Of a stretch of 64,000 nt of DNA, positions 36,717 to 54,780 are shown piece after piece. The stretch lies in NCBI GenBank assembly GCA_018894105.1, contig CM032121.1:4320507-4384506 (forward strand), written 5' to 3'. Positions within the stretch are counted from its first letter, which is position 1; each line of letters starts with the position of its first letter. This DNA is from Jacaranda mimosifolia (Eukaryota; Streptophyta; Magnoliopsida; Lamiales; Bignoniaceae). A model generated the notes under the pieces. That model ran no database searches and was not told where the DNA came from. It was given only the letters and a program-made list of their open reading frames with translations. Position numbers and translations under genes: made by a program.

Positions 36717-37390
36717 TAGGGATGACAATGGGTCCGGATAATCTAGGGCTCTCGTCCTGGACCTACCCCTAATGGGGCGGATTCGGGTCTAATTAAATGG
36801 GTTTTGGGGTGGGTACGGATTCAAATATTTAGGACCCGGCCAGGTCCGGGGCAGGTTATGGATTTAATGAAACCCGCCCTGTATATATTAATTATTAAGT
36901 AAAATAAATTAAATAATATATAAATATAGTTTAATAGTTAAAAACTAGGGCTCTAAGGCCTCAACTCCTTTTTCTTTTCAATTTCTCCTCCCTTCGCACT
37001 ACTCTGCCACTCAGGCTCAAAGGGCCAAATTTAAAGTTCACAAATAATTTGACAGTTTGGATTTGACTTAATAAAATTCGGCCAATATATGCCATATTGC
37101 CATTCCAGAATTTTGGCCAAAAAAAGGAAGCAATAAATTTGTAAATGCCAAGAATATAACATGATGTCACACGCCCAGAATAGAACAAGACAAAATTTGA
37201 TCAAAAGACAGATTATTGCAATTGTGAAAAAAAAAAAAAAAAAAAAAAAGGAATCCAAAGTCAAGCAGGTTAGACCCGTCGGGTTCGAGGCCAAATGAAA
37301 AGGGAGCAGGACGGGGTGGGTTCTGGATCATGCAAAAATGATACGGGGCAGGTCCCGGATCCAGCCAAATCCATCCCGTTGCCGTCCTTA
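36717..37390. mobile_element. hAT-type non-autonomous element
   Basis: A 674-bp element with left end TAGGGATGACAATGGGTCCGG and right end (reverse complement) TAAGGACGGCAACGGGATGG, flanked by agtttgaa/agtatgaa (36709-36716, 37391-37398). The unit 3 counterpart near 61702-61712 lacks it, so it inserted after duplication. It contains an A-run at about 37209-37229. Confidence 0.83.
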
Positions 37391-37471
37391 AGTATGAACA
37401 ACAAAGAGAAGTATAAGGGCACATTTTCACCATGAAAAAAAAAAAGGAAAAAAAAATGGAAATACAGCCAA

Positions 37472-41850
<4,379 letters not shown>

Positions 41851-42161
41851 GTGTTATAGCATTTGTACTATATTATATTTTAATTAGAGAATTTTTATAG
41901 AATTACTTGTGTTGGAGTCCTTTTCAAAAATTAGCTAGTTTGGTAGGACTTTTACTTTAGGAAAGCGTTTGCTTATAGTTAGAACTCAAAAAAATTTTAT
42001 AAATGAACTCCACCTTCCCCTTTCCCCCTACTTTGGCTTTAAATGTTGATATTTATAGTGATTAAATGTGTAGTGACCTTCGGACCATTTGGGTTTTCGT
42101 GCCCCTCCTGATGGCCTTACTTCACTAGGTTCACTGGGTTTTATTTAATTATACTTGATAT
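41851..42161. other. Spacer before the compound retroelement
   Basis: Nothing recognisable; just AT-rich DNA left of the TRIM-like LTR. Confidence 0.5.
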
Positions 42162-42358
42162 TGTTAGGATCAAGTGCTTACCACTAGGTCAAAAGTTATA
42201 GTTGTTAACGAGGCACAACTTTATTTCCTTATATATATTTGGTAGCGCAAAGCACCGTATAAAGCTACGGTCGGCTTGAGATGGTTACGCCCTATAAGCT
42301 TCATGGGCTGGGCGGTTAGTCTCCGAGTCAAAGGATGATGCGGATAATAAATCCAACA
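42162..42358 (-). repeat. TRIM-like LTR (3' LTR, minus strand)
   Basis: A 197-bp LTR read on the minus strand starts TGTTGGATTTATTATCC and ends TTGATCCTAACA. In that orientation a polypurine tract GGGGGGGAG (42361-42369) lies two or three bases before it. The terminal pair is TGTTGGAT/TGTTAGGAT. Confidence 0.7.
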
Positions 42359-42416
42359 ATCTCCCCCCCAGCAACAGCCTGGGGACTCGAACCCATGACC
42401 TCGCTCTGATACCAAT
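42359..42416 (-). mobile_element. Miniature internal domain: PPT and tRNA-Met primer-binding site
   Basis: Only about 58 bp separate two LTRs. On the minus strand the order is: a 2-bp spacer after the copia LTR, the classic initiator-tRNA-Met binding site TGGTATCAGAGC (42403-42414), about 33 bp, a G-rich polypurine tract (42361-42369), then the TRIM-like LTR. So short an internal domain with no coding capacity is the definition of a TRIM element. Confidence 0.75.
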
Positions 42417-42757
42417 TGTTAGAGTATATGAACCTAAAAGGGTAAAGGACTCAAAAGAGTCAAGCAATAAAACGGAGAATAAATTGGAAGTTCCAGATAT
42501 AACCGAAATTCCAAATAAAGCAAAAATATAAATAAATGAGATAAGGTGTTTATAGTGGTTCAGCAAGCCTACTCCACTACCTAAGCCAGAGGACTTAGGA
42601 TTTTGAACCTACAAATATTATTAGCAAAGGAACAAGAACAAGTACAATGAGTAGCGCTAACTTCCAAAACCCCACAGAAGTGAACCCAAATATTATATAG
42701 ATAATACTGGAGTTTTGCGAAGTAAAGAGTAATGGAATAATCCTAACAACTCTCAAT
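42417..42757 (-). repeat. Inverted copia LTR, part 1 (5' LTR, minus strand)
   Basis: Reverse complement of the distal part of the LTR at 50727-51337; on the minus strand it ends at the CTAACA next to the primer-binding site. The copy continues at 46140, because a solo LTR interrupts it. Confidence 0.85.
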
Positions 42758-45700
42758 GTAACGCCCCCACTCAGGGCAGCACCTAAGTTGAGGCGCTACT
42801 CAGTTCAATCTTAAATTGAACCTATAAATCAATCAATAGTCCATAATCAAGCGTTCAAGCTCATCAAAATAGCAGCGGATTTCAAATTTAACAAATATGC
42901 CATAAGACAATAAATTCAAACCTTAAACAATCCTGTAACATACAGCACATATACTAAATACCTGCCACAAAATCTCGAATCCAACTGATCAAAAGCAGCG
43001 GAATTTCAAACTTAACAAACTCATCAGCCGATTAAGCAAATGCCATGATTCACATATTTACATAACAAAGTATTTACATTCCTTAAGTCGACCACATCAA
43101 CATGATATATCACAGTGTCTTGAGTCCATGCTTAGCAACTAGGTAATTTCTATATATACATTCAACACTTGATCGATTATAAAATATTTATATCCTGTCT
43201 GGAGTCCAATTATTCACTTAATTCATGTCTGAGAGAATCAAAATAACGAGGGTAAGTCCAAAGGACTTAGTGAGAGAGAAGGAAATGATAAGATGTGAAG
43301 GAAACTATTGGGCCACTATAATCAAATAATAAATTCAATAATAAGCAAGACCTTTCAATAGGAACAGAACTCAGTAATAAGCAAGGATTTCTTTAACATG
43401 ATCAACAGAGTACATGACACCAATGATATCGAACTTGACAGACTGTGGGCCATTCCGACCTTATTACTCCTGAATCAAATTATAATTGCAAGTACCGAGT
43501 ATTGGTACAGTATAAATAAGATTTCCTTATCGCTCCAGTGCTCGAGCACTCAGCTTGGCGATAATAGCTTGATGATATGGCATGGCCGGTCACATGCCGA
43601 ATCTCGTCACTCACAGTTCGCTACTTCTAGCTAATTGTAAGTTAGAATCATAAGTAGGTACTAGCCGTAAGACCTGTGTCCGTAGGTCTGTTCCGCCCGA
43701 TCGCCTTCCAGACTTAGCTCCCTGGGTCCAAACCCCCCCGTGGCGTCCCTCCGGGTTAAAACCGCCCATGGCGTCCCATGAGTTGAAAACTGCCCATGGC
43801 GTCCCATGGGTTAAAAAGATATAATGTCAACAAATAAGAATTTAGCCTTTCAAGCAATAATATGAACATTTCAGAACTTTACCAGATTTGCCATTTTCAA
43901 GGTAAAACATTTTCCAATAATGGCCGACAAGGCCTATTCTAATAAACAAAGTACACGAATAATTTAAAAGAACTTTTAACACAAATAGATTTAGTACTGA
44001 AATCCAGAGGTGCTACGGGATAGACTCAAGATGAGCCCCCACTGAACATGCACTGTCAACTAGTGTGACTCTTTGCTCTGTAACAAACTCAAGATGAGCC
44101 TCCCACTAGACATGTACTATCAACTAGTGTAGCCCTTTGTTCTGCCGGGCACATATCTTACCGTACTGACCGAACAAGATATTTAAAAGAGTCAATATTT
44201 TCAACGTTTAGTTGCCAATAGGGCAAAACAATGTAACAATTTTTCCAATAAGGCGATCAACAATACACTTAAGCAATCAACTTTAAATAGAGTTTACAAG
44301 TTTAGAGAAATTCACGGAGCTCAACTGAAAAATAGTTATTTTCAAGAAAGTACAGAAAGATACCAAATAGTTTCAAATTCAGAAGAACTCATAGGGTTCG
44401 ATAATCAAGCAACATTAATCAAGACAAATATCAAATCAGCATAACCTAACGGGTTCAACATTAGATATAAAATAAACTCATACAAGTGATAACCAATTGG
44501 CAGACCCTTCACAGGAGCAACAATAATTCACAGAATACGATAATTAAGTCAATACCAACCCTCACAGGGGTTTATTAATAAAATCGATAGGAACAAGAGT
44601 ACCAGATTAGCGGATCATCACCTTAAAAGTCTCATAAAGCAACCACAATCGGCCGTCTACTGATATGTGGGACCTACTCCTTTGTCACCTAGCAAAGGAA
44701 TAAGTTCACAATCAAACCTTCTGAATCAAACCATTAATATAACGAATGTCATTATCAAGCTTAAGAGTATTCCAACATAGTTCTAATAATTCTTAGATAT
44801 TTAAACCGTCCATGAACTTGTTTCCTAATTGATTTAAAGTTCAGAATACATAACTTAACCCAATATTAACTATGATTTCTCAATCATAATTCTCAATTCC
44901 CTGTTACACTTCAACTGTGCAAGGTAATCACTTATCATAGTCCTTAACTCGACAAGCCGATAAATTAGTTGTTAACATCTCATTAGAGTATCAACGACAA
45001 TCTGATAATTCATCTAAGTTGAATAAATCCAATACCATATTAATTACAAAATTAATCTATAACTTTAGACTAAATCATAACTTAACAATCTTAATTCTGA
45101 TCATAGTTAACTTCGTCTGAAAATCTAAATACATTCAACAGTTCAATCGAATCAAAATTCAATTATTGAAATTTACCCAAATTGGGTCGAACCGGGACCC
45201 AGTCTCACGTTGGAACTAGTCCAGATGAGTTCAGAATCAAATTCTACACAAGCTGTGCGAACAGTGCTGTCACGCATTTTCACCACGCGCCACCGCCAAA
45301 GATAGGAACCACCAACACCACCTAGTGCGTCTCAACCTTAGGAATCAAACTCACCAATCAATTTTCGGTTTGGACGCCAATAGGTCGGCCAATTTGGCCT
45401 AAAACCACCACGGAGCCTTAACCCGCCACCGTCCTCCGCCACCTTCAATTCTACCACCACCGTCTGTCGTTTCACCAAATTAAAACCATCATCAGCCTAC
45501 CCATAGCTCAGCGACCAAAACCTACCAAAACACATCCCTATTCCGCTGCCAAAAACGGTGAAACCTCATCTCCGCCGAGCTCTGCCATCAAGCTTGATTT
45601 TTTGGTGATTCCATCGGTTGTTTTGGATGGATATTGGTATGGTTTTGCTCGCCTCAGCTGGAGGAAGCTAACAATGACCTTAGTTTCGGGTTTCACGGCC

Positions 45701-46134
45701 AATATCCGGTGATTCGCCGGTGGAGGAAAAATTAGGCCATTTTTTAGAATTGACAAAAATAGGCCCTTCAACTATATATATAAATATACTTTTCAGCCCT
45801 TTCAATTCAGCCCCACAAGTTCTAACCGTCTTCATTTCCACCCCAAAAAGTTTTAACCGCCTTTATTTTAGTCCTTGGCCTTCAATTGAGTCATCCAACT
45901 TCTATTTCTTACACTTTGACCCCCAGAATCCATGTTTCTGAACAATTAAGTCCAAATAAATTTATTTTGAGGTCCTCAAACTTTTATTTCTCTCACATTG
46001 ACCCCCAAAACTTTTGAAATTTTGCAATCAAGTCCTTTTTTAATTTATTTTCTCAAACCTTAAAATCCGATCGATTGATATCTTGATTTATAAATTCTTA
46101 TTTGTTCAAAATACCGAATTTTAGGGGTGTTACA
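42758..46134. mobile_element. Solo LTR of 3.4 kb, probably Ty3-gypsy (Tekay-like)
   Basis: Starts TGTAACGCCCCCACTC and ends GGGGTGTTACA, with an exact 5-bp target duplication ctcaa on both sides (42753-42757, 46135-46139). Removing it restores the copia LTR, which confirms the insertion. No coding domain in 3377 bp; size and the TGTAAC(A/G)CCCC terminus suggest a gypsy-type solo LTR formed by LTR recombination. Inside lie short tandem motifs at 43733-43815 and a repeated GATGAGCC(T)CCCACT block near 44030 and 44094. Confidence 0.82.
43733..43820. repeat. Minisatellite in the solo LTR, about 26-bp unit
   Basis: Three to four imperfect copies of CCCATGGCGTCCCATGGGTT-like sequence with a following TTAAAA/TGAAAA. 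GC content is higher than in the surroundings. Confidence 0.8.
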
Positions 46135-46139
46135 CTCAA

Positions 46140-46260
46140 TAGCACTCTAAGAATCATTTGAGAGTCTTCCTCTTTAAATAATTGAGTTGTGAGATCTTCA
46201 ATAGTGATTCCAAATGGCTTAATTTTCTCCTTGAATGTTGCAACGGTATCTTGCCAAAAA
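46140..46260 (-). repeat. Inverted copia LTR, part 2
   Basis: Continues 42417-42757. Matches the reverse complement of about 50880-50995. Relative to the 3' LTR the first about 150 bp are missing, and the sequence switches at about 46260 straight into copia gag in the opposite orientation. Confidence 0.8.
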
Positions 46261-46263
46261 TAC

Positions 46264-49200
46264 GTTGTGGAGCATAGTCATTGGCTTCTTCTAGCTTTCA
46301 TGTGTATGCAAAAGGTCAATCCCACAATCATCCCCCTCTATTCGAAGGGACCAATTACTCAACTTGGAAGAACATGATTGAAGAATTTTTTATAGCACTG
46401 GATTATGACTTATGGAGCATAGTAATTGATGGACCTTTTATTCCTAACAACAAAAGAAAGTCTACAACAAGGAGATTGGAACTTACCATTGAAGATAAGA
46501 GAATGCTCTCAATGAATGCAAAAGCAAAAAATATCCTTTCATGTGCTATAGTCAAAAAAGAATACAATCGTGTTAACACGTGCACTTCCGCCAAGGATGT
46601 GTGGAACATGCTCCAAGTCTCCCATGAAGGGACTTCATAGTAAAATTAGAGCGTATTGCATTACTTACTCACCAATTTGAGATGTTTTCTATGAAAACAG
46701 ATGAAATGATCAGCCAAATGTACGTTCGATTTATGGAGATAGTAAATTTGCAATGGGTAAAACAATATTTGAAAGTGAACAAGTGCGGAAGATCCTAAGA
46801 TCTCTACGTAAGGAGTGGAATCCTAAAGTTACTGCAATCCATGAGGCCAAAAATCTTGAAAAACTAACTATGGGAGAGCTAATGGGATCACTCACCTCTC
46901 ACGAAATGACACTTCTCAACATGGAAGAAAGTTCCAACAACAAAAATAAGAAAAACATTGCTTTCAATGCTAAACAAGGTGAATGGAACGATGATCGTGC
47001 TAACATGGATGGAAAAATGGTCAATGAAGAAATTGCCATGATAACCAAGCGGCTTTGACAACTTACCCAAGTCAAAAATCGCTTCAGGAGATACCCTAGA
47101 AAAAACCCAAGAAGAAACACTTGGGAATTCCGATATGAGCAAATCATCTATCATGAATGCCACGAAGTAGGACACAAAAGGCCGAACTGCCCAAAACTGA
47201 AACGATGTCCTAAAGATAAGAGAAATCCAAAACAAAGAGTCATGACTATCACTTGGGATGATTCGGACTTGGATCAGTTTGATAACGAAGAAAATTGTCT
47301 CATGGCTGACAAACAAGTAACTTCACCATCTCAATTAAGTTCCAGCAATTTTGATGTTGATTATGATTTTGATAAAGATCTTGATATTTACATTGAATAC
47401 CATAATCAACTCACTAAACTTCAAATAGAAATAAATCTTTTCAGGGAACAATTAGAGAAAACTCTTAATGAAAAGGAAGAACTGGTACATCACTATGATA
47501 AAATCATAAAGAGAAACTCTGAGGAAAGAAACAGACTAGTTGAGAACAACCAGCTCCTTGAAAAAGAAATCCAATTTCTGCTTGACAATAATTATAATAT
47601 GAAAAGATCTCTCAAGGGAAAAAACAAAGTTGATTCTGGTTATAGAAACACAAGATTATTCAAAACTTGTCACTATTGTTCTAGAAAAGGTCACATGGCT
47701 AATAAATATCCTATAAGAAGAGAAGTTGGAGTCAAGTATATTTGGGTTCCAAAGTCTAACAACTCAGGACCCAACAAAAAATAAGTACCTAGATTCACAA
47801 ATTCTTATGTTGCAGGAACCAGTCAAGAGGGAAGTTCAAACGGATCTTTGGTATCTGGACAGTAGATGTTCCAGACACATGATAGGAAACAAGTCATTCC
47901 TTTCTGAAATACAAGAATATAATGGAGGAAATGTATTGTTCGCAGACAACACCAAGGGAAAAATCATTGGCAAGGGAATAGTAAGTAACAAAGATGGAAC
48001 TTCCATTGAAAATGTATGGCTGGTAGATGGGATGAAACACAATCTTCTCAGCATAAGCCAATTATGTGATAATAGCTACCAGGTACACTTCAAACCCTCT
48101 AAATATATGGTAACCAAGCATGATAAAATAATTTCACTGCATTCAGAGAGGGAAACATTTATTGCATAAACTTAGATTATTTGTCCAAGCAAAATGTTGA
48201 ATGCCTAGTTGGTACTGATGAATCTTGCTGGACTTGGCATAGATGTGTTGGTCATGCTAACACGAAACTCCTAAATCATTTGGTTAAAAAGGATTTAGTG
48301 AAAGGCATCCCTAAAATTAAGTTTTCAAAAACCAAAATATGTGATGCATGCATGAAAGGCAAACAAGTTAAAACCTTTTTTCAATCAATAAATGACATTG
48401 CATCCTCAAAACTACTGGAACTTCTGCATCTTGATTTGTTTGGACCCATGAAAACTCAATCTTTTGAAGGAACCAAATATAGTTTTTGTCATTGTGGATT
48501 ATTTTTCTCGATACACATAGGTAAGGTTTCTCTCACACAAAAATGAAGCTTTGCATCATTTCATCACTCTCTCAAAGAACATCCAAAATGAAAAAAGTTT
48601 CTTTATTAAAACCATCAAGAGTGATCATGGCATGGAGTTTGATGATCAATATTTTACTACTTTTTGTAATGATCTTGGCTATACTCACAAGTTTTCTGCT
48701 CCAAGAACACCCTAACAAAGCAGGGTGGTTGAAAAAAAAAAGAGGTTTATAGGAAATGACTCAAACAATGTTAAATGAAGATGATCTCCCAAAGCATCTC
48801 TGGGCTGAAATAGTCAACACAGCTTGCTATGTCATCAACAGAGTCCTCATGAGACCATTTACAAAAAGGACTCCATACAAACTCTGGAAGGGTAAGATAC
48901 CTAAATATCTTATTTTCGTGTATTTGGGTGTAAATGTTACATCTTAAATGATAGAGATCACATTGCTAAATTTGATTCAAAATCAGATGAGGGAATATTT
49001 GTTGGTTACTCAACAAATAGTAGAGCTTATAGAGTTTCTAACAAAAGGAAAAGGACTATACAAGAATCAATGCATGTGGTATTTGATGAAACTGACCCTC
49101 TCTTAGCTAAGGACTCCTTGAGCATGGAAACTGCAGTTTTCAATTAGGTGATAGAAGTTATTCAACAGGAAAAAAGAGAAAAGGACATTGCATAAAATCT

Positions 49201-50726
49201 CACCATGACAGTCTCAACCTCAAGTGGAACTTTCGCCGATGAACGTGGAACTTTTGCCGATGAAACAGAAGACAAAATCAGCAAATTCAAACATGCCTCA
49301 AGCCATCCAACAAACAATATCATTGAAGATCCAATAGCATGAATCACAGTGAATTACAACTCTTTGATTTTATGTTTTTATCCTAAGCAGGACCATGCAA
49401 TATAAGTGAAGTACTAAACGACGAATCTTGGTTGAACATAATGAAATAATAGCTAAATCAGTTTGAGAAAAACCAGAATGAAAGATTGTAAGGAATCCAG
49501 TGTTCCCATGGCTGCATCCACAAAACTGGAACTTGATCTTGATGACAAAGGTGTGGATGAAACAACATACAGAGGCATGATCAGAAGCTTCTGTATCTAA
49601 CTTCTAGTCGCCCACATGTACTATTTGCCACCAGTATATGCGCCCGAGTTCAAGGTCAACCAAAGGAGTCACATCTCAAAGCTATTAAAAGAATCCTCCG
49701 CTATCTCAAAGGAACCATCAACCATGGCATTTGGTACCGTTGATCCAAAACTTTTAATCTACTTGAGCATTCTGATGTTGACTAATCAGGGTGTAAAATT
49801 GATCGAGAAAGCACTACTGAAGCTTGCCAACTACTAGGGTCATGTCTAGTAAGTTGGTGTACAAAGAAACAAAGTGTGGTGGCAATGTCAACAACTGAGG
49901 CTGAATACATGGCGCTAGGTAATTGTTGCTGACAGGTATTGTGGATGAAACATACCCTCAGTGATTATGGATTACAATTCCCTTGCATATCTATTTTATG
50001 TGACAACACTAGTGCTATTTGTATTACAAAGAATCCAGTCTATCACTCTCGCACAAAGCATATAGAAATCAGGCACCACTTCATTAAAGATCATGTTAAA
50101 AAATGTGATGTTTACATATCTTTCGTTGAAACATAAAATCAACTGGCTGACATCTTCACTAAGCCACTTTCAGAAGATAGATTCTGTTTCTCAAACAAAA
50201 TTTAAGGATATTTCCCTCTCCTTCTTCATCATGACATATATTTGGTATGTGCATCTCTTCTTATATAGTATGCTTGATGTGTGCAATTTTTTTTGAAGAG
50301 TATATCTTCCTTCCAAAATTATTACTGTGTCAAAGGATATTTTTTAAAATCATTTCTAAGAAGGAAAAATTGAACTATTCTTGCTTCTGCTTTCCTGAGT
50401 TTTTGATGATGAGGGGGAGAAAACTTGCTTGATGTTGTTCTACTAAATCTTTGGTTTCTTTGTTGGCTAAACCAATGTTTTGTTATTCCTTAAGTCTGCT
50501 ATTGCTATGTTCCATCACATGTTTTAAACCGAGGTTACTGTTTACATATTCTAGGATTGATGTACTGATGTTATGCTGCTTACATATCTTTTTGGCATTT
50601 AAACTATCTAAATAGGGGGAGAACAATGATTGTGTATGCCTTTATGTATTTAGAAACTGACCCATGCAATAGTCTATTTAGACAGGGGGAGAACAACAAA
50701 AATGGTATCATTGAAAAGGGGGCAAT
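46264..50726 (+). mobile_element. Ty1-copia element (SIRE/Maximus-like), decayed, RT core deleted
   Basis: Gag starts MASSSFHVYAKG (46281) with the UBN2-type region FEGTNYSTWK...FFIALDYDLW, followed by a CHEVGHKRPNCP knuckle (near 47155-47195), a Leu/Glu-rich coiled coil (about 47400-47590) and a second knuckle CHYCSRKGHMANKYP in which the last Cys is Tyr. Protease has DSR instead of DSG (near 47858). The pre-integrase and integrase parts are visible with frameshifts (48181-48950). The reverse transcriptase with its YVDD is missing: sequence runs from the end of integrase (about 49080) to the RT tail and RNase H (49560-50150). A long non-coding stretch with several GGGGGAG tracts precedes the 3' LTR, as in SIRE-type elements. 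Confidence 0.88.
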
Positions 50727-51337
50727 TGTTAGGATTTCCTCCAAAGACAAAATTTTGATTATGCCTTTTTTGACAAAGAATTGATTTAACCTTGTATGGT
50801 AGTTTTCAGACAGGTACAATTTAAATGGTAACAAATTTGATGCAGCAAAATCTGGAACTTCTCGTGATTAGAGACAGACGTATTTTTGGCAAGTTACCAT
50901 TGCAACATTCAAGGAAAAAATTAAGCCATTTGGAATCACCATTGAAGATCTCACAACTCAATTATTTAAGGAGAAAGACTCTCAAATGATTGTTAGAGTG
51001 CTATTGACAATTGTTAGAATTATTTCATTACTCCTTACTTCACAAAACTCCAGTATTATCTACAGAATATTCTTGTTCTTCTGTGAGGTTTTGGAAGTTA
51101 GCATTACTCATTGTACTTGTTCTTGTTACTTTGCTAATAATATTTGCAGGTTCAAAATCCTAAGTCCTCTGGCTTAGATAGTGGAGTAGGCTTGCCGAAC
51201 CACTATAAACACCTTGTCTCATTTATTTATATTTCTACTTTATCTGGAATTTCGGTTATATCTAAAACTTTCAGTTTATTCTCTGTTTTACTGCTTGACT
51301 CTTTTGAGTCCTTTACCCTTTTAGGTTCATATACTCT
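50727..51337 (+). repeat. 3' LTR of the copia element
   Basis: Starts TGTTAGGATTTCC after an A/G-rich polypurine tract and continues to GGTTCATATACTCT. The expected terminal AACA (seen in the inverted copy) is replaced by unrelated sequence, so the last bases are lost. Shares GGCTTGCCGAACCACTATAA with the LTR at 8868-9642. Confidence 0.85.
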
Positions 51338-51602
51338 TTCATATATAATTGAACTCTTTTATTTATTTTTACTTTTTTATTCTGGGGGTCTAATTTTTTC
51401 ATATCAACATACTTTTAAATATATGGGGAAAAAATTCATTTATCTAAAATATGTTGGACACGTTGAATTTTTTAAAACTTATTTAATTTAAACACGTCGA
51501 GTCTTAAGTTATAAATTCACCTAAACTCCCTCTGGCTTTGCGCGCTAACCTAAAATCCTCTTAAATCTCATAAACTTCCTATCCGTAAGAACAACACCGA
51601 CA
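51338..51602. other. Spacer between copia LTR and hAT element
   Basis: AT-rich; no gene recognised. Confidence 0.5.
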
Positions 51603-51610
51603 CAAACAAT

Positions 51611-53493
<1,883 letters not shown>

Positions 53494-53935
53494 TCTGTTA
53501 TTTATAAATTAAAAAGTACTATTTCTTAAGTTGTTTTGATACTCAGTTTTAAGGTATTACTCAGGTTATCCCAAGTGGGCTCATAATGTTACATCATAGT
53601 TCTTTGATGCCAATGTTAAATTTACTATACTTGTTGTTTCTTCTTCAAGTTCTCCTAGAGCCAGTTTGGTTATGTTTTTATTTTTATTTTATTTTTAGTA
53701 TTTTTAAATTTTGAAAAGTTAGTTAAAGAAAATGAATTTATATTTGGATGATTTGTTAGGAAAATAATGATTATGTGGGTTTCAGTAGGTTATAAATGAA
53801 GAGAAATACTAATAATGAAATAAGAAGAGAAGATATATATGTTACTGGATAATGTATTTTTGAGATGAAAATTAGTTGAAATTTTAGTGAAAATGTTGAT
53901 AAATTATTCATAATTCAATTTCAAACAATGTGATG
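53494..53935. repeat. 3' flank with a MITE-like fragment
   Basis: The 53650-53830 part resembles the reverse complement of 16320-16527 (GAAAAGTTAGTTA and the ATTTGGATGA word). No terminal repeats resolved. Confidence 0.4.
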
Positions 53936-54780
53936 AGGGTTCAGAATATTTTCTGGGTTGATTTGGAAGGAATCTAGTCCACTTGACCAGAATCTAATCG
54001 ACCTTGCTACGATTGGGAGTTAAAGGGCGAGTCCTCCAACCACTAGGAAATGTCAGGCTTGCTGAGAAAGCCCTTAGTGATGGCCCTCCGACACTCAAGT
54101 CAGTTTTCTGATCGAACAGGAGACTCGTGCAGTAGAGTGAGGGCTTAAGAGATAATAATGGCATACCTTGTGAAAAGCTGGCCATGGTGCATTTATTGCT
54201 TTCTCCGGGTGATCAATATATTTGTAATGCCCCTGCTATGCATGAAAGGTTCTATCCCTTGCATGGGGAGCTTTAGATCATCTCACATGTCGGTACTATT
54301 CCAAATGACCTCATCTCCATCTTGTAGGGACAGAGAGGTACACCAGTGGCATGCCCTTTCCCTAGCACGGCAGTACTGGAGTGGTATGCACCATTAATGC
54401 GGAGGCCTACCGCCTGTCAGGGTATTAAATGCAGCAGGGTAAAGGTTCTACAGTCACTCGACCAACCTGGTTGACTTGAAACCTTGTCGACATGAAAGAT
54501 CGACCACCGAGCTGACTCCGGAGGCACCGATAAACAAGTAGGTGTCGCCTATGACAAGGATCATCGACAGGGTCGACTTGCTTTGGGTGGAATTGACGTG
54601 GCAGATTGACCGTGCGGGTGGGCCTCAAGGAGAGAACAGGCTAGTGATGTATTCTTGGGTCGATAGCCTTTGGGCTGGGCCTATTGGGCCACCCCATGTC
54701 ACAATGAAAATATGTACAAATGAGTTTGAAAACATAGATAAACGCGCTCCTAATTTGTATAATTAACAATATTGAGGGTT
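53936..54780. repeat. GC-richer remnant, possibly an LTR fragment
   Basis: Markedly richer in GC than its surroundings, with a CCCTCCGACACTCAAGTCAG block (near 54084) of the kind common in plant gypsy LTRs. Frames here (for example 54158-54397) have no recognisable protein. Ends and target duplication not found, so the element class is a guess. Confidence 0.4.
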
